Positions 9,712-19,973 of a DNA stretch of 64,000 bases are shown piece by piece. Positions within the stretch are counted from its first letter, which is position 1; each line of letters begins with the position of its first letter. Origin of the DNA: Dactylonectria macrodidyma (Eukaryota > Ascomycota > Sordariomycetes > Hypocreales > Nectriaceae); assembly GCA_020744425.1 (NCBI GenBank), contig JAGMUV010000029.1, positions 839,909-903,908 on the forward strand. The letters run 5' to 3'. The notes under the pieces are model-generated. The model was not told the origin of the DNA. It worked only from the letters and a program-made list of their open reading frames with translations, and made no database searches. The position numbers and the translations under genes were made by a program.

Positions 9712-11621
9712 ATGAGCTCGGTGCACTTCCTTCTAGCTCTCGGCCTGGCTAGTCTTTGCCAGCCAGCTATGGTACACTGCCAGGTCACTTGCACAGGACA
9801 GTTTCAAGACATCTCGGCCCGTGACTTTGTGGCTAATCTCGCCCCCGGTTGGAACCTCGGCAACAGTCTAGATGCGTTTCCAGACGAAGACAGCTGGAAC
9901 AACCAACCTGTAGTCGAGACAACCATTGACGATGCAAAGACTGCAGGTTTCAAGAGTGTTCGCGTCCCAGGTATGCAGTGTCCACCTAGTCTTGCCGAAA
10001 TTACGAGCTACAACTGGCCCTAACCTCGGACTTGCTCTACAGTTACCTGGGCATATCACTTCACTGGCAGTTCAAATGAAGGGAACTCTCCTGACTGGAC
10101 GGTCGACCCTGCCTGGCTGCAACGTGTATACGACGTCATTCGCATAATTACGTCTCGTGGGCTATATACTATTGTCAACATCCATCACGACTCGGCTCTG
10201 TGGGCTGACTTCGCAGCCACTGGCGCTAACTTGGCTATGATTGAGGAGAAATTTTACCGGCTGTGGTATCAGATCGGGGCGAAGCTAGCTTGCACATCGT
10301 CTTCCGTAGCCTTTGAGCCTATTAACGAGCCCCGAGGCGAATCTGACGAACATGTTGCTCAGCTGCTGAAGCTGAACAACATCTTCCTGCAGGCTATTAA
10401 AGATGCAGGTGGCTTCAACTCACAACGGGTGGTCACATTGGGCGGGCTAGGGCAGGACATACAGCGGACAATTCAATGGTTTGAAAGACCTAGTTCACAA
10501 TTCTCTAACCCCTATGCTCTGCAAGTGCATTATTATGCGCCCTGTACGTTTGATCTTCCCATGCAACTAGTTATGCGTGCGCTGCTAACACTTGCTCATG
10601 TAGATGACTTTACGTCGGCTGCTTGGGGTACGACGATTTGGGGCTCTGACACCGACAAGGCACAGGTCGATGATACCTTTGCCCAACTGCGTAGCGCCTT
10701 CCCGGATATCCCCATCGTCATTGGAGAATGGCTCGTCAGCCCCGTTCATTCTGAGCCAGCAGCCAGGTGGCGCTACTATGATTTCCTTGCCCGCACATCT
10801 CTAAAATATAAATACGCGCCGATTATCTGGGATACGGGGAATGACATCCTAGACCGCACCTCTCGCACCTTGTTTGATGCTACAGGCCTTCAGGTTCATC
10901 TTAATGCTTTACAGGGAATTAATAACAGCCTGCCAGACTCTACTATTGACACTGGCGCAACAAGCCAGTTTTCATCTGCATTTGCCTTCCATAAGATTGG
11001 CAACGAGATCCAAGACCAGACCCATGCCTTTTCCTTTAACGGAAACCTGGTTGAGTCTATCACAGTTGGTGATAGAGTCTTAATTGAAGGAACCGACTAT
11101 TTGTTTGTTAGCAACGGGATTCGGTTCCATTCCTCGTTCCTATCAGACTACTTTAACTCCAATGCCACCGGGGTCAAGGCGACTGCGTCGGTCTCTTTCT
11201 CAGCTGGAGCAAGCATTCCGATTCAACTTGTCCTTTGGGACTCTCCGACAGCCCCAATATCAAGCTCAGTCGCTATAGCTGGGTCTGAAATGTTTGTAGC
11301 TGTAAACTGGAAGGGGTCAGCAAGCCAGCAACTATAGCCGCGTTTAAGACCGACGGGACTCCTCTGGTCGATGAATGGACCGTCTATCTTCCACCGCTTG
11401 GCCGAGGAAGAATGACCTTTGGTGCACAATGGACTTGGAATTGTTAGTCCCCTGTAACTTTGAAGGCATCGGGCTAACCTGAAGCAGGGGATCAGGGTGG
11501 AATCACCATCACGGAAGAGGCAGTCTTAGCTGTGGTGGCGTCTGCTCATTCGGCAACATTTATCATTGAGGCGTACCCTCGTGTCGAGGGCAATATTGTG
11601 AACTATACCTTGACGGTTTGA
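9712..11621 (+). CDS. GH5 endoglucanase with C-terminal X2-like modules, frameshifted
   Basis: Four exons (9712-9970, 10043-10543, 10604-11442, 11488-11621), all GT-AG. The start at 9712 gives a signal peptide (MSSVHFLLALGLASLCQPAM). The GH5 cellulase barrel follows: LAPGWNLGNSLDAF, VTWAYHF (across intron 1), TIVNIHHDSALW, the acid/base in FEPINEPRGE, HYYAPYDF (across intron 2), and the nucleophile in IVIGEW. Then comes an Ig-like CBM_X2-type module (HAFSFNGNLVESI..GTDYLF) and a second beta-rich module (EWTVYLPPLGRGRMTFG..YPRVEGNIVNYTLTV), possibly CBM46-like as in some GH5_4 enzymes. Between the modules, after NWKG near 11311-11317, the frame breaks. One extra G in the GGGG run would restore VSKPATIAAFKTDGTPLVDE. 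As read, translation stops at 11337 and the last module is lost, while the catalytic domain is intact. The break could be a real mutation or a homopolymer sequencing error. Confidence 0.85.
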
Positions 11622-11689
11622 TCCGCCCCCATGCTACTCTAGTGCTTTAAGTGTATTTCGTGCAGTGGCGTTACTTTGATATCTGTTGG

Positions 11690-11952
11690 ATCGGGACTTC
11701 AGGTGGCGGCATACCGGTAACCCTCGGGTATTTCGATATCTGATGGATCCGTAACCGTCAATTCGATCATAGGGATAGTCTTCAATACGATGTGGGGACC
11801 AAATATGATGTTGGTGATCGATCCTTCCAGCCCCCTCTTTTCTTGTTTGGGTCAACCCCACATCCTATGACTAAGATCAGGATACAGTATTGATGTATGA
11901 GAGGATTGCGCCTCTCCGGCCCTTATTCCGCCACCCGAGAGTGAATCCAACA
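11690..11952 (-). repeat. Degenerate LTR-like fragment
   Basis: Read on the minus strand from 11952 it begins TGTTGGATTCACTCTCGGGT, matching the minus-strand start at 13283 (TGTTGGATTGACCCCTCGGG). Both later contain CCTCTsATACATyAATA. A plus-strand TGTTGGATC at 11690 closes the interval. No reverse transcriptase, integrase or primer-binding site is visible, so these are isolated LTR scraps. Confidence 0.4.
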
Positions 11953-12059
11953 ATATCCTTGCCTTGGTCAGGTGACCTAATGACCCAAAACCGCTCACAG
12001 GAAAAGAGGGGGAAAGCAGGAACAAGAACAGAGATTAATACAATCTCAGTCTTTGGCCT

Positions 12060-12121
12060 CAAGAAAATGTCGATTGAAGACCATCCCTGTGATCGAATTT
12101 GGCTGTGCGGTATCCAACAAT
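12060..12121 (+). repeat. LTR-like 3' end fragment
   Basis: ATTGAAGACCATCCCTGTGA..GGTATCCAACA is an inverted match to 11740-11795 (minus strand ATTGAAGACTATCCCTATGA). The ..ATCCAACA end mirrors the TGTTGGAT starts nearby. Confidence 0.35.
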
Positions 12122-12780
12122 ATTTCGGCGCTTATTAATCCATCCCATAATAGGGGGAGCGCCTACTGCTGAGCTTCAGCGCTTATGCACTGTACTCAGC
12201 GATTTACCTGTGACGGTACAAGGGCACGAACGAGGTCGAGTGCGACTTGGGTAAAATGATTGTTTACGAGAAGAGAAAGAGATTCCTAAGGAAAACTCAG
12301 ACTTAAGCTATTTACACAAATGTTCATAAGTTAAATGAGACTATTCATAAAGTATGAAAGTCACATGATCGTTCCCTCACATTACCCCTCAATTTCATCA
12401 TCATCTTACAGAGGGCTAGTAAGATCGTCACGCGCATATGCAGCCACTCAGGTCTCAACATAATAATCCTTAGTTAACTCTAACGAAATGTCAATTTGAT
12501 AATCATCTCTTACCTGCAACCATGCTTTTATATGCTGAACGTAGTCCTTTTGGCATGGAGCAGGCCGATATGTATCTTTTCGAGCCTTGCTATAAACGGC
12601 ATTCACAAGTGAAATAACTTGTGATGGATCCAATACGGCTAGGATGATCAGAGCCTTCAAAGGGGGTTTGCTATAGAGACCAAAGATGATTGTATTGATG
12701 TGTGTATGATCTAGGATGCCTCCGGCCCCCTCTTTTCCTATGAGGGGTTTCTTGGTCAATCTCACACCCTATGACTAAGT

Positions 12781-13283
12781 GTTGGATACGCGGTGTGTCT
12801 TTAGTAAAGATTAGGGATAGCCAGATAAAATGTAGATCAATTCTTGATATGTTTGGTTATTCTTGTTGTTCTTGTTCTCGTTGACTCTCGTCTCCATTTT
12901 CCTCTAGAGCGGGGTTTTATCATCATCTTGAGTCATAGATGCAGATATCCCAGTATTCTGATACCTGAATGACCTCCTTGATGCATTACCCAGCCACAAT
13001 CTAACACTAAAACAGGATATTAATGTATCAGAGGTTGTTTCTAGCCGGGCCCTAGTCCGGTGTCACGGGCCAGATGAGATCAACTCAAGAGGTAATGCCA
13101 CTGTATTACGAGAATACTACGATGAAGAGGAAAGAGAGAAAGCGGGCAGGCGCGTAGACGCGTAGACGCGTTAATAGTCCCTGCGGCCTGCCCCGTGCGT
13201 CCTAGTTACGTATCGACCCCACCCTGGGTCCAGCACTCCAGACGCTCCCGTCACATCCGGCACCCGAGGGGTCAATCCAACAA
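12781..13283 (-). repeat. Putative solo LTR, degenerate
   Basis: The interval is bounded by TGTTGGATAC (12781, plus) and ATCCAACA (13283), giving 5'-TGTTGGAT..ATCCAACA-3' termini over about 503 bp on either strand. Its minus-strand start matches the fragment at 11952. The region also carries an A/G-rich stretch of AAGAACAAGAACA type, as in fungal LTRs. No clear target duplication was found, so the boundaries are tentative. Confidence 0.4.
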
Positions 13284-13715
13284 CTTGCGTATAGTTTGAG
13301 TTTCGATTGTCACGATGTGTATTTGGGTAGCAGGGCGTGTATATGGCGTGTGACTGCTATAGCAATATCCTTCTAGCTATTTTAGCATAAAGGGTGTACA
13401 GGGACTCAGAGCGGGGACTTGACACAATCAAGAATATACACACACCCAATCAGGTGCCTCACACGATCAGAGATCGTGACACCTCTAACATCGGTTATTC
13501 CACTAATTCTCTTTAAACCGTTGGCGCTATGTCCCTAAGCGGGTCATAATACCTCATAACTCAATAGCACTCCGGCCAGATCCGAATTCCTCCAAAGCTC
13601 AATCTCCACATATTTTGACCTCCTAGCTGTCCCAGTCCCAACCAGGCATATTATATTCTCACTACCTCCCACCAACCAAACATTCCAGATCCAGACGCAT
13701 GAGCCGCTTCCAGTC

Positions 13716-14834
13716 ATGTCAGAGTTTCGGCCTCGCCGTGCGCACAAAAAATCCCGGGGCGGGTGCCGACCATGCAAAGATCGCCATGTCAAGTGCGATG
13801 AGTCCAGGCCACAATGCGTCAACTGCTTGACAAATGAACGCCAGTGTTCCTACACGACCGAGCAGCTCATCCTTGCACCTAGAATCGGCACCATAAATGG
13901 GTCGTTGCCCCATTCACAGAGTCATCCTGTGTTCAGCCTGCAACACATGTCGCTCCTTCTCAACGTCACGAACAACCCAGCAGAGTTTATCATGTGCGAC
14001 GAACTGTCCCAAGCCATCGTATCCGACATCATAAAACCTGCTCTGGAGAACCAATACGTCATGGATGCACTTCTCGCTCTATCCGCGCTCCAACACAGCC
14101 TACAAGCCCCATCAGGCTCGACCAACTACCGCCTGCTTAGCATACAACTCCAGGGGAGGGCACTGTCTCTCCACAATGATTCGGCAATCGACTCTTCAGC
14201 ACACGGTTTTCTTCCGCGCTTCGTATTCTCAATGCTCCTAGGATATTCTCTCCTCCATGACACTCTTTCAAGTTCAAAAGAGGACATTTCTATTTTCATT
14301 GAAAAGTTTGGAGATTACCTTCCTGTTATCCAGCTCGGTAAGACAATGGCAAGAGACCACTGGGCCACTATCCGAATGTCAGAGATACGACATATCTACT
14401 TTGCCGTGGGGCTTGATCCTGAGCACTCCGACTTTATTTCATCAGAGGCGGAAGATGATCTTAGAACTGTTGACTCGATGTTGACTCATTCAGATATGGA
14501 GCAGACGCGGCTCGATTCATGTCAGAAAGCACTGACGTCTCTTAAAATGGCCTTCACTTTATACCAAAAGCACCTTCAACACAAACAACTACGTACTCAG
14601 GCTGGGGCGACCTACCTAGTATACACACCTTTGGCCTTTGTGGACGCTCTAAAAGAAAATCAGCCTGAAGCTCTTGTCATTCTCGCCCATTACGGTGTAC
14701 TGCTATATAAATGTCGCGACTCTTGGGTGGTGGGGGATGCTGGAAAACAGCTTATTCGGCTTATTTCGTCCTACCTAAGTCCACGCTGGGACGGTTTTAT
14801 GAAACTGCCAAAGGAAGTTTTATCTCTGGATTAA
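13716..14834 (+). CDS. Zn2Cys6 transcription factor
   Basis: A 372-aa intronless protein starting at an ATG after a C-rich leader. The N-terminal zinc binuclear cluster (residues about 17-44) has the cysteines C-x2-C-x6-C-x5-C-x2-C-x6-C in CRPCKDRHVKC and PQCVNCLTNERQC, preceded by a basic arm (RRAHKKSRGG). After a linker the protein continues with a helical fungal regulatory region (YVMDALLALSALQHS, HGFLPRFVFSMLLGYSLLHD) like that of C6 factors of the sterol-uptake-control (Upc2-like)/fungal_trans_2 group. The length is normal for that subgroup, which lacks a coiled coil after the cluster. It should act in the nucleus. Its targets are unknown; it lies 2 kb downstream of the cellulase gene, so control of nearby CAZyme genes is a reasonable but untested idea. 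Confidence 0.88.
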   Translation: MSEFRPRRAHKKSRGGCRPCKDRHVKCDESRPQCVNCLTNERQCSYTTEQLILAPRIGTINGSLPHSQSHPVFSLQHMSLLLNVTNNPAEFIMCDELSQAIVSDIIKPALENQYVMDALLALSALQHSLQAPSGSTNYRLLSIQLQGRALSLHNDSAIDSSAHGFLPRFVFSMLLGYSLLHDTLSSSKEDISIFIEKFGDYLPVIQLGKTMARDHWATIRMSEIRHIYFAVGLDPEHSDFISSEAEDDLRTVDSMLTHSDMEQTRLDSCQKALTSLKMAFTLYQKHLQHKQLRTQAGATYLVYTPLAFVDALKENQPEALVILAHYGVLLYKCRDSWVVGDAGKQLIRLISSYLSPRWDGFMKLPKEVLSLD

Positions 14835-15097
14835 TTGAGCAATATACGATAGTAGATGGATAAACCAATGCCCCGTAGTTAAAGTCCAGCGTTGCACAGC
14901 TCCCCAGTGCAGATGCTGCAACTGCGGATGATAAATGGGAGTGCTAGTGTATATCACTGCGATGAAGTCCCCTGGTTTCATCTTCCTTGTCCGCCTCGTT
15001 TGGCTCGTCTTCTTTTTGTCCTTGCAACCCAACACAAAGTCCTCAACTCTCAGCAAGCCTCGCCTCATCATCTGCTAACAACTTCCATTTCAACCAT
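14835..15097. other. Short spacer, no gene
   Basis: Downstream flank of the C6 factor leading into a HeLo-domain scrap. Nothing else was recognised. Confidence 0.4.
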
Positions 15098-15223
15098 GGA
15101 GACTGCTGGCCTAGTAATGGGCGTTGTTGCACTGGCGGGAACATCCAAGGACTGTGTAGACCTGTTCTCATATTTTTTTTTTGTCTTGTCGATCACTCGG
15201 AATACAGAAAATGGGTCTGTGTG
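15098..15223 (+). pseudogene. HeLo-domain (HET-S-like) protein, N-terminal scrap
   Basis: The ATG is followed by METAGLVMGVVALAGTSKDC then VDLFSYFF, the typical opening of fungal HeLo-domain proteins (ME(A/T)AGL..GV(V/A)..L..CV(E/D)LF.Y), which mediate heterokaryon incompatibility and prion-linked cell death. The match ends at a run of ten T's (15171-15180), after which the frame is unrelated and soon stops. No HET, prion-forming or other C-terminal domain follows. It is a fragment of about 28 conserved residues, so the family assignment rests on this short stretch only. Confidence 0.5.
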
Positions 15224-16447
15224 ATGGGTCACAAGTAGTGACGGTGTAAATGTGAGAAAGGTTTGATTTCTCTAAGCCGAGGGCTTATTAACTGGCGAAC
15301 CCCCGCCGACCCGGGTTGGATTCACCACTTCGTCTCACGTGACTACCTTATGCCCAGGTGTTCCAACATGGTCCAATTCAACCGGTGGAAGACGAATACT
15401 TTCTCCACAGGTAACAAGACGAAATTCCTTCTCCACTAATTACAACTCTCAACCAAGGCCCTGGCTCCGTCCGTCCATGCAAACGTCCAAGTTAGGGCAT
15501 GCTTCCCACTTGCAAAAAAAAAACAGGCTTTCTATTCTGGGGCACATCCTCGCCACTTTTACCTAACAGAAACTCGACAAGTGCTCCGCAATGGGCACTT
15601 AGAGGAGACCCCAAGACCAGCAATTGAGTTCCTCGGCTCGCTTGACTTGATCAAAACAAAACACACGCGCATTGACGTCACGCGGACTTGGTTTCCTTTA
15701 CATAATAGCAGTTCCGCTGCTAGCAAAGTGGAGGAGGACGAGAATTGCGCGTTCCGTTCGTGTCTGCATTGCGTTCCGGACTCCGACTCCGGGGACCCAT
15801 CCAGTCACAGTCATGATTTCTTCTTATATTGCCACTTCCGGCCATGGAATTTTTCCCACTATGTGTCGTGAATGCTAGTCTAACTTTTCTTCAGCCCGAC
15901 ATTCTTTTAATAGTCCATTGGAAAGCCTCACAACATTCACTTTGCTCACCTGTTCTCCTTTTGTCTGTCTGTCTGTCTATCTATCTGTTTGTTAATCTCT
16001 CTCACTTTCGTTTTAAATACTTTTAAGTTATAATTTGCTAAGCTTCTGCTCTCTTAATAAAGAAAATCATAGTGATATAATAAAATACTTCGAACACCCA
16101 TTAAGTTGCCAAGGCAAGGGACTTAACGGCTGAATATCCAGCCCGAAGGGGAAATACCCTATACCTGCTATTAAATTCTCCTGGAGGAACCCCCTAGAAC
16201 CCCCCTTTCAACTGCGGCGGTAACCAGCTGTTAAACCACTTCAAACCTGTAGTCAGGGAGTTGACTGATAGACATAGGGGTCCCTCTACCACTTCCTGAC
16301 AGGCCCAATCAACTATATACCGTATATCGAATTTCCCCTTTCCCTGTAGCTTATAGGAAAACGTCATTTAATCAATGTAGCGTGGTGGATACGGCTGATC
16401 GGTCAGCTGTTGAGCCTGACGGCGTTGTTGGTCAGCAAGGCGCATCT
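15224..16447. other. Intergenic, no gene recognised
   Basis: Contains a (TGTC)n/(TATC)n microsatellite near 15963-15987 and the presumed 3' flank of the helicase fragment. No coding motif is seen on either strand. Confidence 0.4.
15963..15987 (+). repeat. Tetranucleotide microsatellite
   Basis: Short TGTC units pass into TATC units in a pyrimidine-rich stretch. Confidence 0.6.
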
Positions 16448-17236
16448 TCATCCCTGCCTTATAGTCAGCCACAAACGCAGTACGTAGGAAACGCAGGCGT
16501 ATAAACCTTCCGTGGGCGTGTGGTTATAGAGGCTCTGGCGGTCGAACGGCGCCTCGAGGAGTAGGCCTTCCAGCGAGGTAACTCGTGAGACGGCAACATA
16601 ACTAATACCGGCCTGGAAGTCGCGTGTAGCGAGGTCAGTAACTATCTGATCCTTCGTTAGGCTCTGGCATTTGTGAATAGTGATAGCAAATGCCACGATC
16701 AAGGGAAACTGCGTGCGAGCGCAGGTCTCGTTGCCCACTAGGAAATCACGCGTGACTGGAAGGATGGGTACGATTTTCCTGCCCTCGTTCGTTGTTAGAT
16801 ACGGCGGCCCGTCGTAGCTATCGAAATCTACTATAATAACCGCCGGGGGTTCTTCCCATGGGTTGGTGCCTTCGTTCCAGGCGATGTCGTATACAGTACC
16901 CTGGGCGCCGTTAACTAGGCCAGCTGGCTGCCATAGGTTAGTCGTAAGCATCACCCTGGCGCCTTTAGCAATAGGGAACCTGTTAGATAGGTTGCCAGCG
17001 TTGTCGCTTGGCGCCTGCCCCGCGCCGTTGCCCCGATTCTTTGCCTCCACCTGTACTGCTGGGTCGTTGAGGTGCACTATATGCTCGTAATTGTACTCAT
17101 TAACCCGGGCCTTTGTAGAATACACCCGCAAAGCGGCCTTGAAGCTGTCAATCTCGCTCTGTGTTAGCTTGGCCTGTACCTGATTACTAAGGAGGTTCCA
17201 TGACGGTATAGATAACTTAACTTCACGCAATTCCTG
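16448..17236 (-). pseudogene. PIF1-like helicase C-terminal fragment (Helitron type)
   Basis: An open minus-strand frame of about 263 residues carries the C-terminal half of a superfamily-1 PIF1-like helicase: FPIAKGARVMLTTNLW then GLVNGAQGTV, motif V-like AITIHKCQSLTKDQIV, and motif VI GISYVAVSRVTSLEGLLL. In fungi this arrangement is typical of Helitron Rep-helicase proteins, which move single-stranded DNA by rolling-circle replication. The Walker A/B half and the Rep nuclease are absent, and there is no ATG: the frame begins exactly where a 299-bp dispersed repeat starts (17237). It is a truncated transposon gene. I could not identify a Helitron 3' terminus (hairpin plus CTRR) in the flank. 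Confidence 0.8.
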
Positions 17237-17535
17237 TGTCACATTTCGGGATATCGGATTTTGCAGCTATGACAACAGTCAAGCTTTCTGCTCTTCATCA
17301 TAAGGTTCCACAGCCACTTTCCTCGTCACTGGCCTCGTCATCAGCTTCGTCACAAGCTATGATCAGGAGGATAGCTAGATAAAGTCAAATAGTCCGTAGC
17401 ATCCGGACCGCCTTGGCTGTCCGAGGTCATCATCAGTCTCTTCATCTATAAGACTGACCCAAAGACCCTCATTAGATAGGAAGAATAGCAAGAGCTTCTC
17501 ACACACATGATCACTTCCATCTCCTAGATGCAACA
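17237..17535 (+). repeat. 300-bp dispersed repeat, copy 1 (LTR-like)
   Basis: Nearly identical to 60581-60890 except for a few substitutions and an 11-nt insertion after GCTTCGTCACAA in the other copy. Both begin TGTCACAT(T/A)TCGGGATAT and end CTAGATGCAACA, so they have TG..CA termini as an LTR would. No target duplication is visible at this copy. Its left edge cuts the helicase frame. Confidence 0.7.
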
Positions 17536-18270
17536 GCAATGCGACAGTTATGAGCCCGGGAGGACAGTGTCCTGTAACTTCCACTGAAAATTGCTATCGC
17601 AGCTGAAATAGGCAACCCCTACGCCAACCAGATGAGGTCGGCAGTTCGAACCCCGCATCTTACAACAAGGTCGCACCGGGCGTCACACACACATCAAGCC
17701 GGGCACAGTCACACAGAGCAGTACAGCCTGCCTCTCGACACCACTATTCAGATCACCTCACGCAACAATCGCTAATCTGGGGGGGTATGTCACATTCAGT
17801 ATATCTATAGTATTTGCACTACGTTCTAGCGGAGTGCGCATTCCCTTTAGTGTAGCTGGCAATGTGACAGCAACTTTTAACGTCTCGCGTTACATTCGAC
17901 TCTGTGGAGGGTGATAAGCACTTCCCCGCGTTTCCCCAGATCTCCCCATATGGTAGAGGGAGCACTGCTGGCAATCCACTACTGGACTTCTATACGCGTA
18001 TTTATGTCGGTGTGACTTTGGAATACCCTCACATGAGACTACCAAACCATGCCACTGCTTCTAGTACCAGCGGTTCAAGTTTCTATTGTCGGGTTGCTAA
18101 ATTCCATTATTGCGCTACAAGATGCGGACCTTTTTGTTCAGAATAGAAAGGGAAACGGCATTAAAGGAGTCACCTAAAGAAGAAATCCCCACGAGTTCGG
18201 TCGTTTTCTCAGATCATCGTAAAGGAATTCCCGTATGTCGAATCCGCATATGGCAAAGCAAGAGATTGAC
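17536..18270. other. Intergenic, no gene recognised
   Basis: Contains a B-box-like AGTTCGAACCC at about 17643 that does not fold as a tRNA. Otherwise it is the upstream region of the DUF1593 gene. Confidence 0.4.
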
Positions 18271-18277
18271 TATAAAG
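18271..18277 (+). promoter_or_regulatory. TATA box of the DUF1593 gene
   Basis: TATAAAG lies 86 nt before the ATG at 18357, the standard spacing, and supports that start. Confidence 0.6.
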
Positions 18278-18356
18278 TGCTTCAAATCCAGACCCTCCCA
18301 CATCGCCGCCCATTTGAGTAACCAACAAACAATCCACCCTACAGTCATCTGCAACC

Positions 18357-19973
18357 ATGGCTTGTTTAATCCCATTCTATTTGCTTTTTATCGCCATCCT
18401 GTGGCAGGTATGCTCGTCCTCTGTCATCAGCGGACAAACGCATTCTCGCGCGGGGCCTGATCTCACCAAGCTGCCGAGCTTCCCCTCAAAACCACGGATC
18501 TTCGTCTTGTCTGATATTCTGAATGAGCCTGATGACGAAATGTCGCTGGTTCGCTTTCTCTTGTATTCAAATCACTTCGACGTCCAAGGCATTTGTGCCA
18601 CCACTTCGGCTAGCATAAGGAATGACACACATCCCGAAGCAATAAGAAAGATTATTCATGCTTACGGAACCGTCGTTGACAACTTGAACCACCACGCCCA
18701 TCCCAAGTCTAGGTTTAGACACGCCGATGAACTCCTGTCTCTTGTCAGTTCTGGGCCTAAGGTAAGCCGTACTTCAAGCTCAGTTGCCATGCTCGCCAAG
18801 GGCACGACAACAAGATAGGTGGTTAACAGGGGTCCTAGGTTTACGGAAAAGAAGCTCTAAACCAACCGCTTAGTGACGGGGCTCGGCAGCTCATTCAAAG
18901 ACTAGAAGCATCTGAAGAACCCCTATATGTAGGTATATGGGGTGGTCCCAACACGTTAGCTCAAGCCCTCCAACACATCCATAAAACGAAGTCCCCACCA
19001 ATGGCATCTGAACTACGATCACGACTCAGAGTGTATGCTATTTCCGACCAAGACGACTCCGGCATATGGATCCGCATCAACTGGCCAGACCTCTTTTATA
19101 TCGTGACCGTTCATGGTTTCCAAGAATATTCAACCGCCACTTGGAGCGGCATTAATTCGCTAGACAATGGTGCTGCGAATGCTACCAAGGTCCAGGACGC
19201 ATGGCTCACTCCCAACATCCGAGTCGGACCCCTTAGTGCAGTTTACCCTCTCATCTTATACGGCATGGAAGGCGACTCACCTAGTTTCATGTGGCTCATC
19301 CAAAACGGTCTCTCGAACCGTGAGAGGCCGGATTGGGGTGGCTGGGGTGGCCGATACAGTCGGATAGTTGACTCGGAAGACATCAATGAGTACGGCATGT
19401 CGCACGATACTGCGACTGGTTTGACTGGAACGCCCTACACGAGTGTGCACGCTACGGTGTGGCGTTGGCGAGACGCATATCAAGATGACTTTGCCGCCCG
19501 TATGCAGTGGACTCTATCCAAAGACTTCAGCAAAGCTACTCATCCGCCCGTAGTAAAGGGTCAATGGCTCAGAAGGCTTCGAAGCCTTGCATATTCAACT
19601 TCAATTCAATACGTCAATCACCCTGGATGCCAGCGAAACATTTGATCCCGACCATCCCGCAGACACCAGCCAGCTTGATTTCGAATGGTTCACATACCTG
19701 GAAGCCGGCTTTCCTCAAGGATCAGGGTTAAGCCGCAACTTCGTTGAAATCAAACCACTATCGTCAGTCCCTGGTACGAACGGGACCCTCACAACCAACG
19801 AGGCAGGCTTCAACCAAGTTGCCCTGGGAGACAAAGTCCAGATTAAGCACCTCATACCGAACCGCACGATACTATTTGAGCGGGAATGGCATGTTATTTT
19901 GCAGGTCAGGACTAAGAAAGGGCAGTACCCTATCCGGAGGTATAAGAGGATCGTCATCAAGCCATCAAACTAG
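18357..19973 (+). CDS. DUF1593 secreted protein (cellulose-binding/nucleoside-hydrolase-like), frameshifted
   Basis: Exon 1 is 18357-18761 and exon 2 18839-19973, with a 77-nt GT-AG intron containing a GTTAAC branch-like site. A signal peptide (MACLIPFYLLFIAILWQVCS) leads to KPRIFVLSDILNEPDDEMSL, the opening of DUF1593 proteins, whose Asp-rich loop resembles inosine-uridine nucleoside hydrolases. Then come YVGIWGGPNTLAQAL, VYAISDQDDSGIWIR and VHATVWRWRDAYQDDFAARM, followed by a beta-sandwich tail (LNSSITLDASE-like, FEWFTYLEAGFPQGSG). About 512 aa would be normal length. Near 19557-19561 the frame breaks: the run reads AAAGGG, and one G fewer would restore VVKVNGSEGFEAL. As read, translation ends at 19645 and the tail is lost. 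Proteins of this family are often annotated as cellulose-binding, but their activity is unproven. A mutation or a homopolymer base-call error would both explain the break. Confidence 0.82.

Noticed and set aside
17590..17690. tRNA-like B box (AGTTCGAACCC)
   Set aside because: No matching A box at the right distance, and the T-arm and acceptor stems do not pair.
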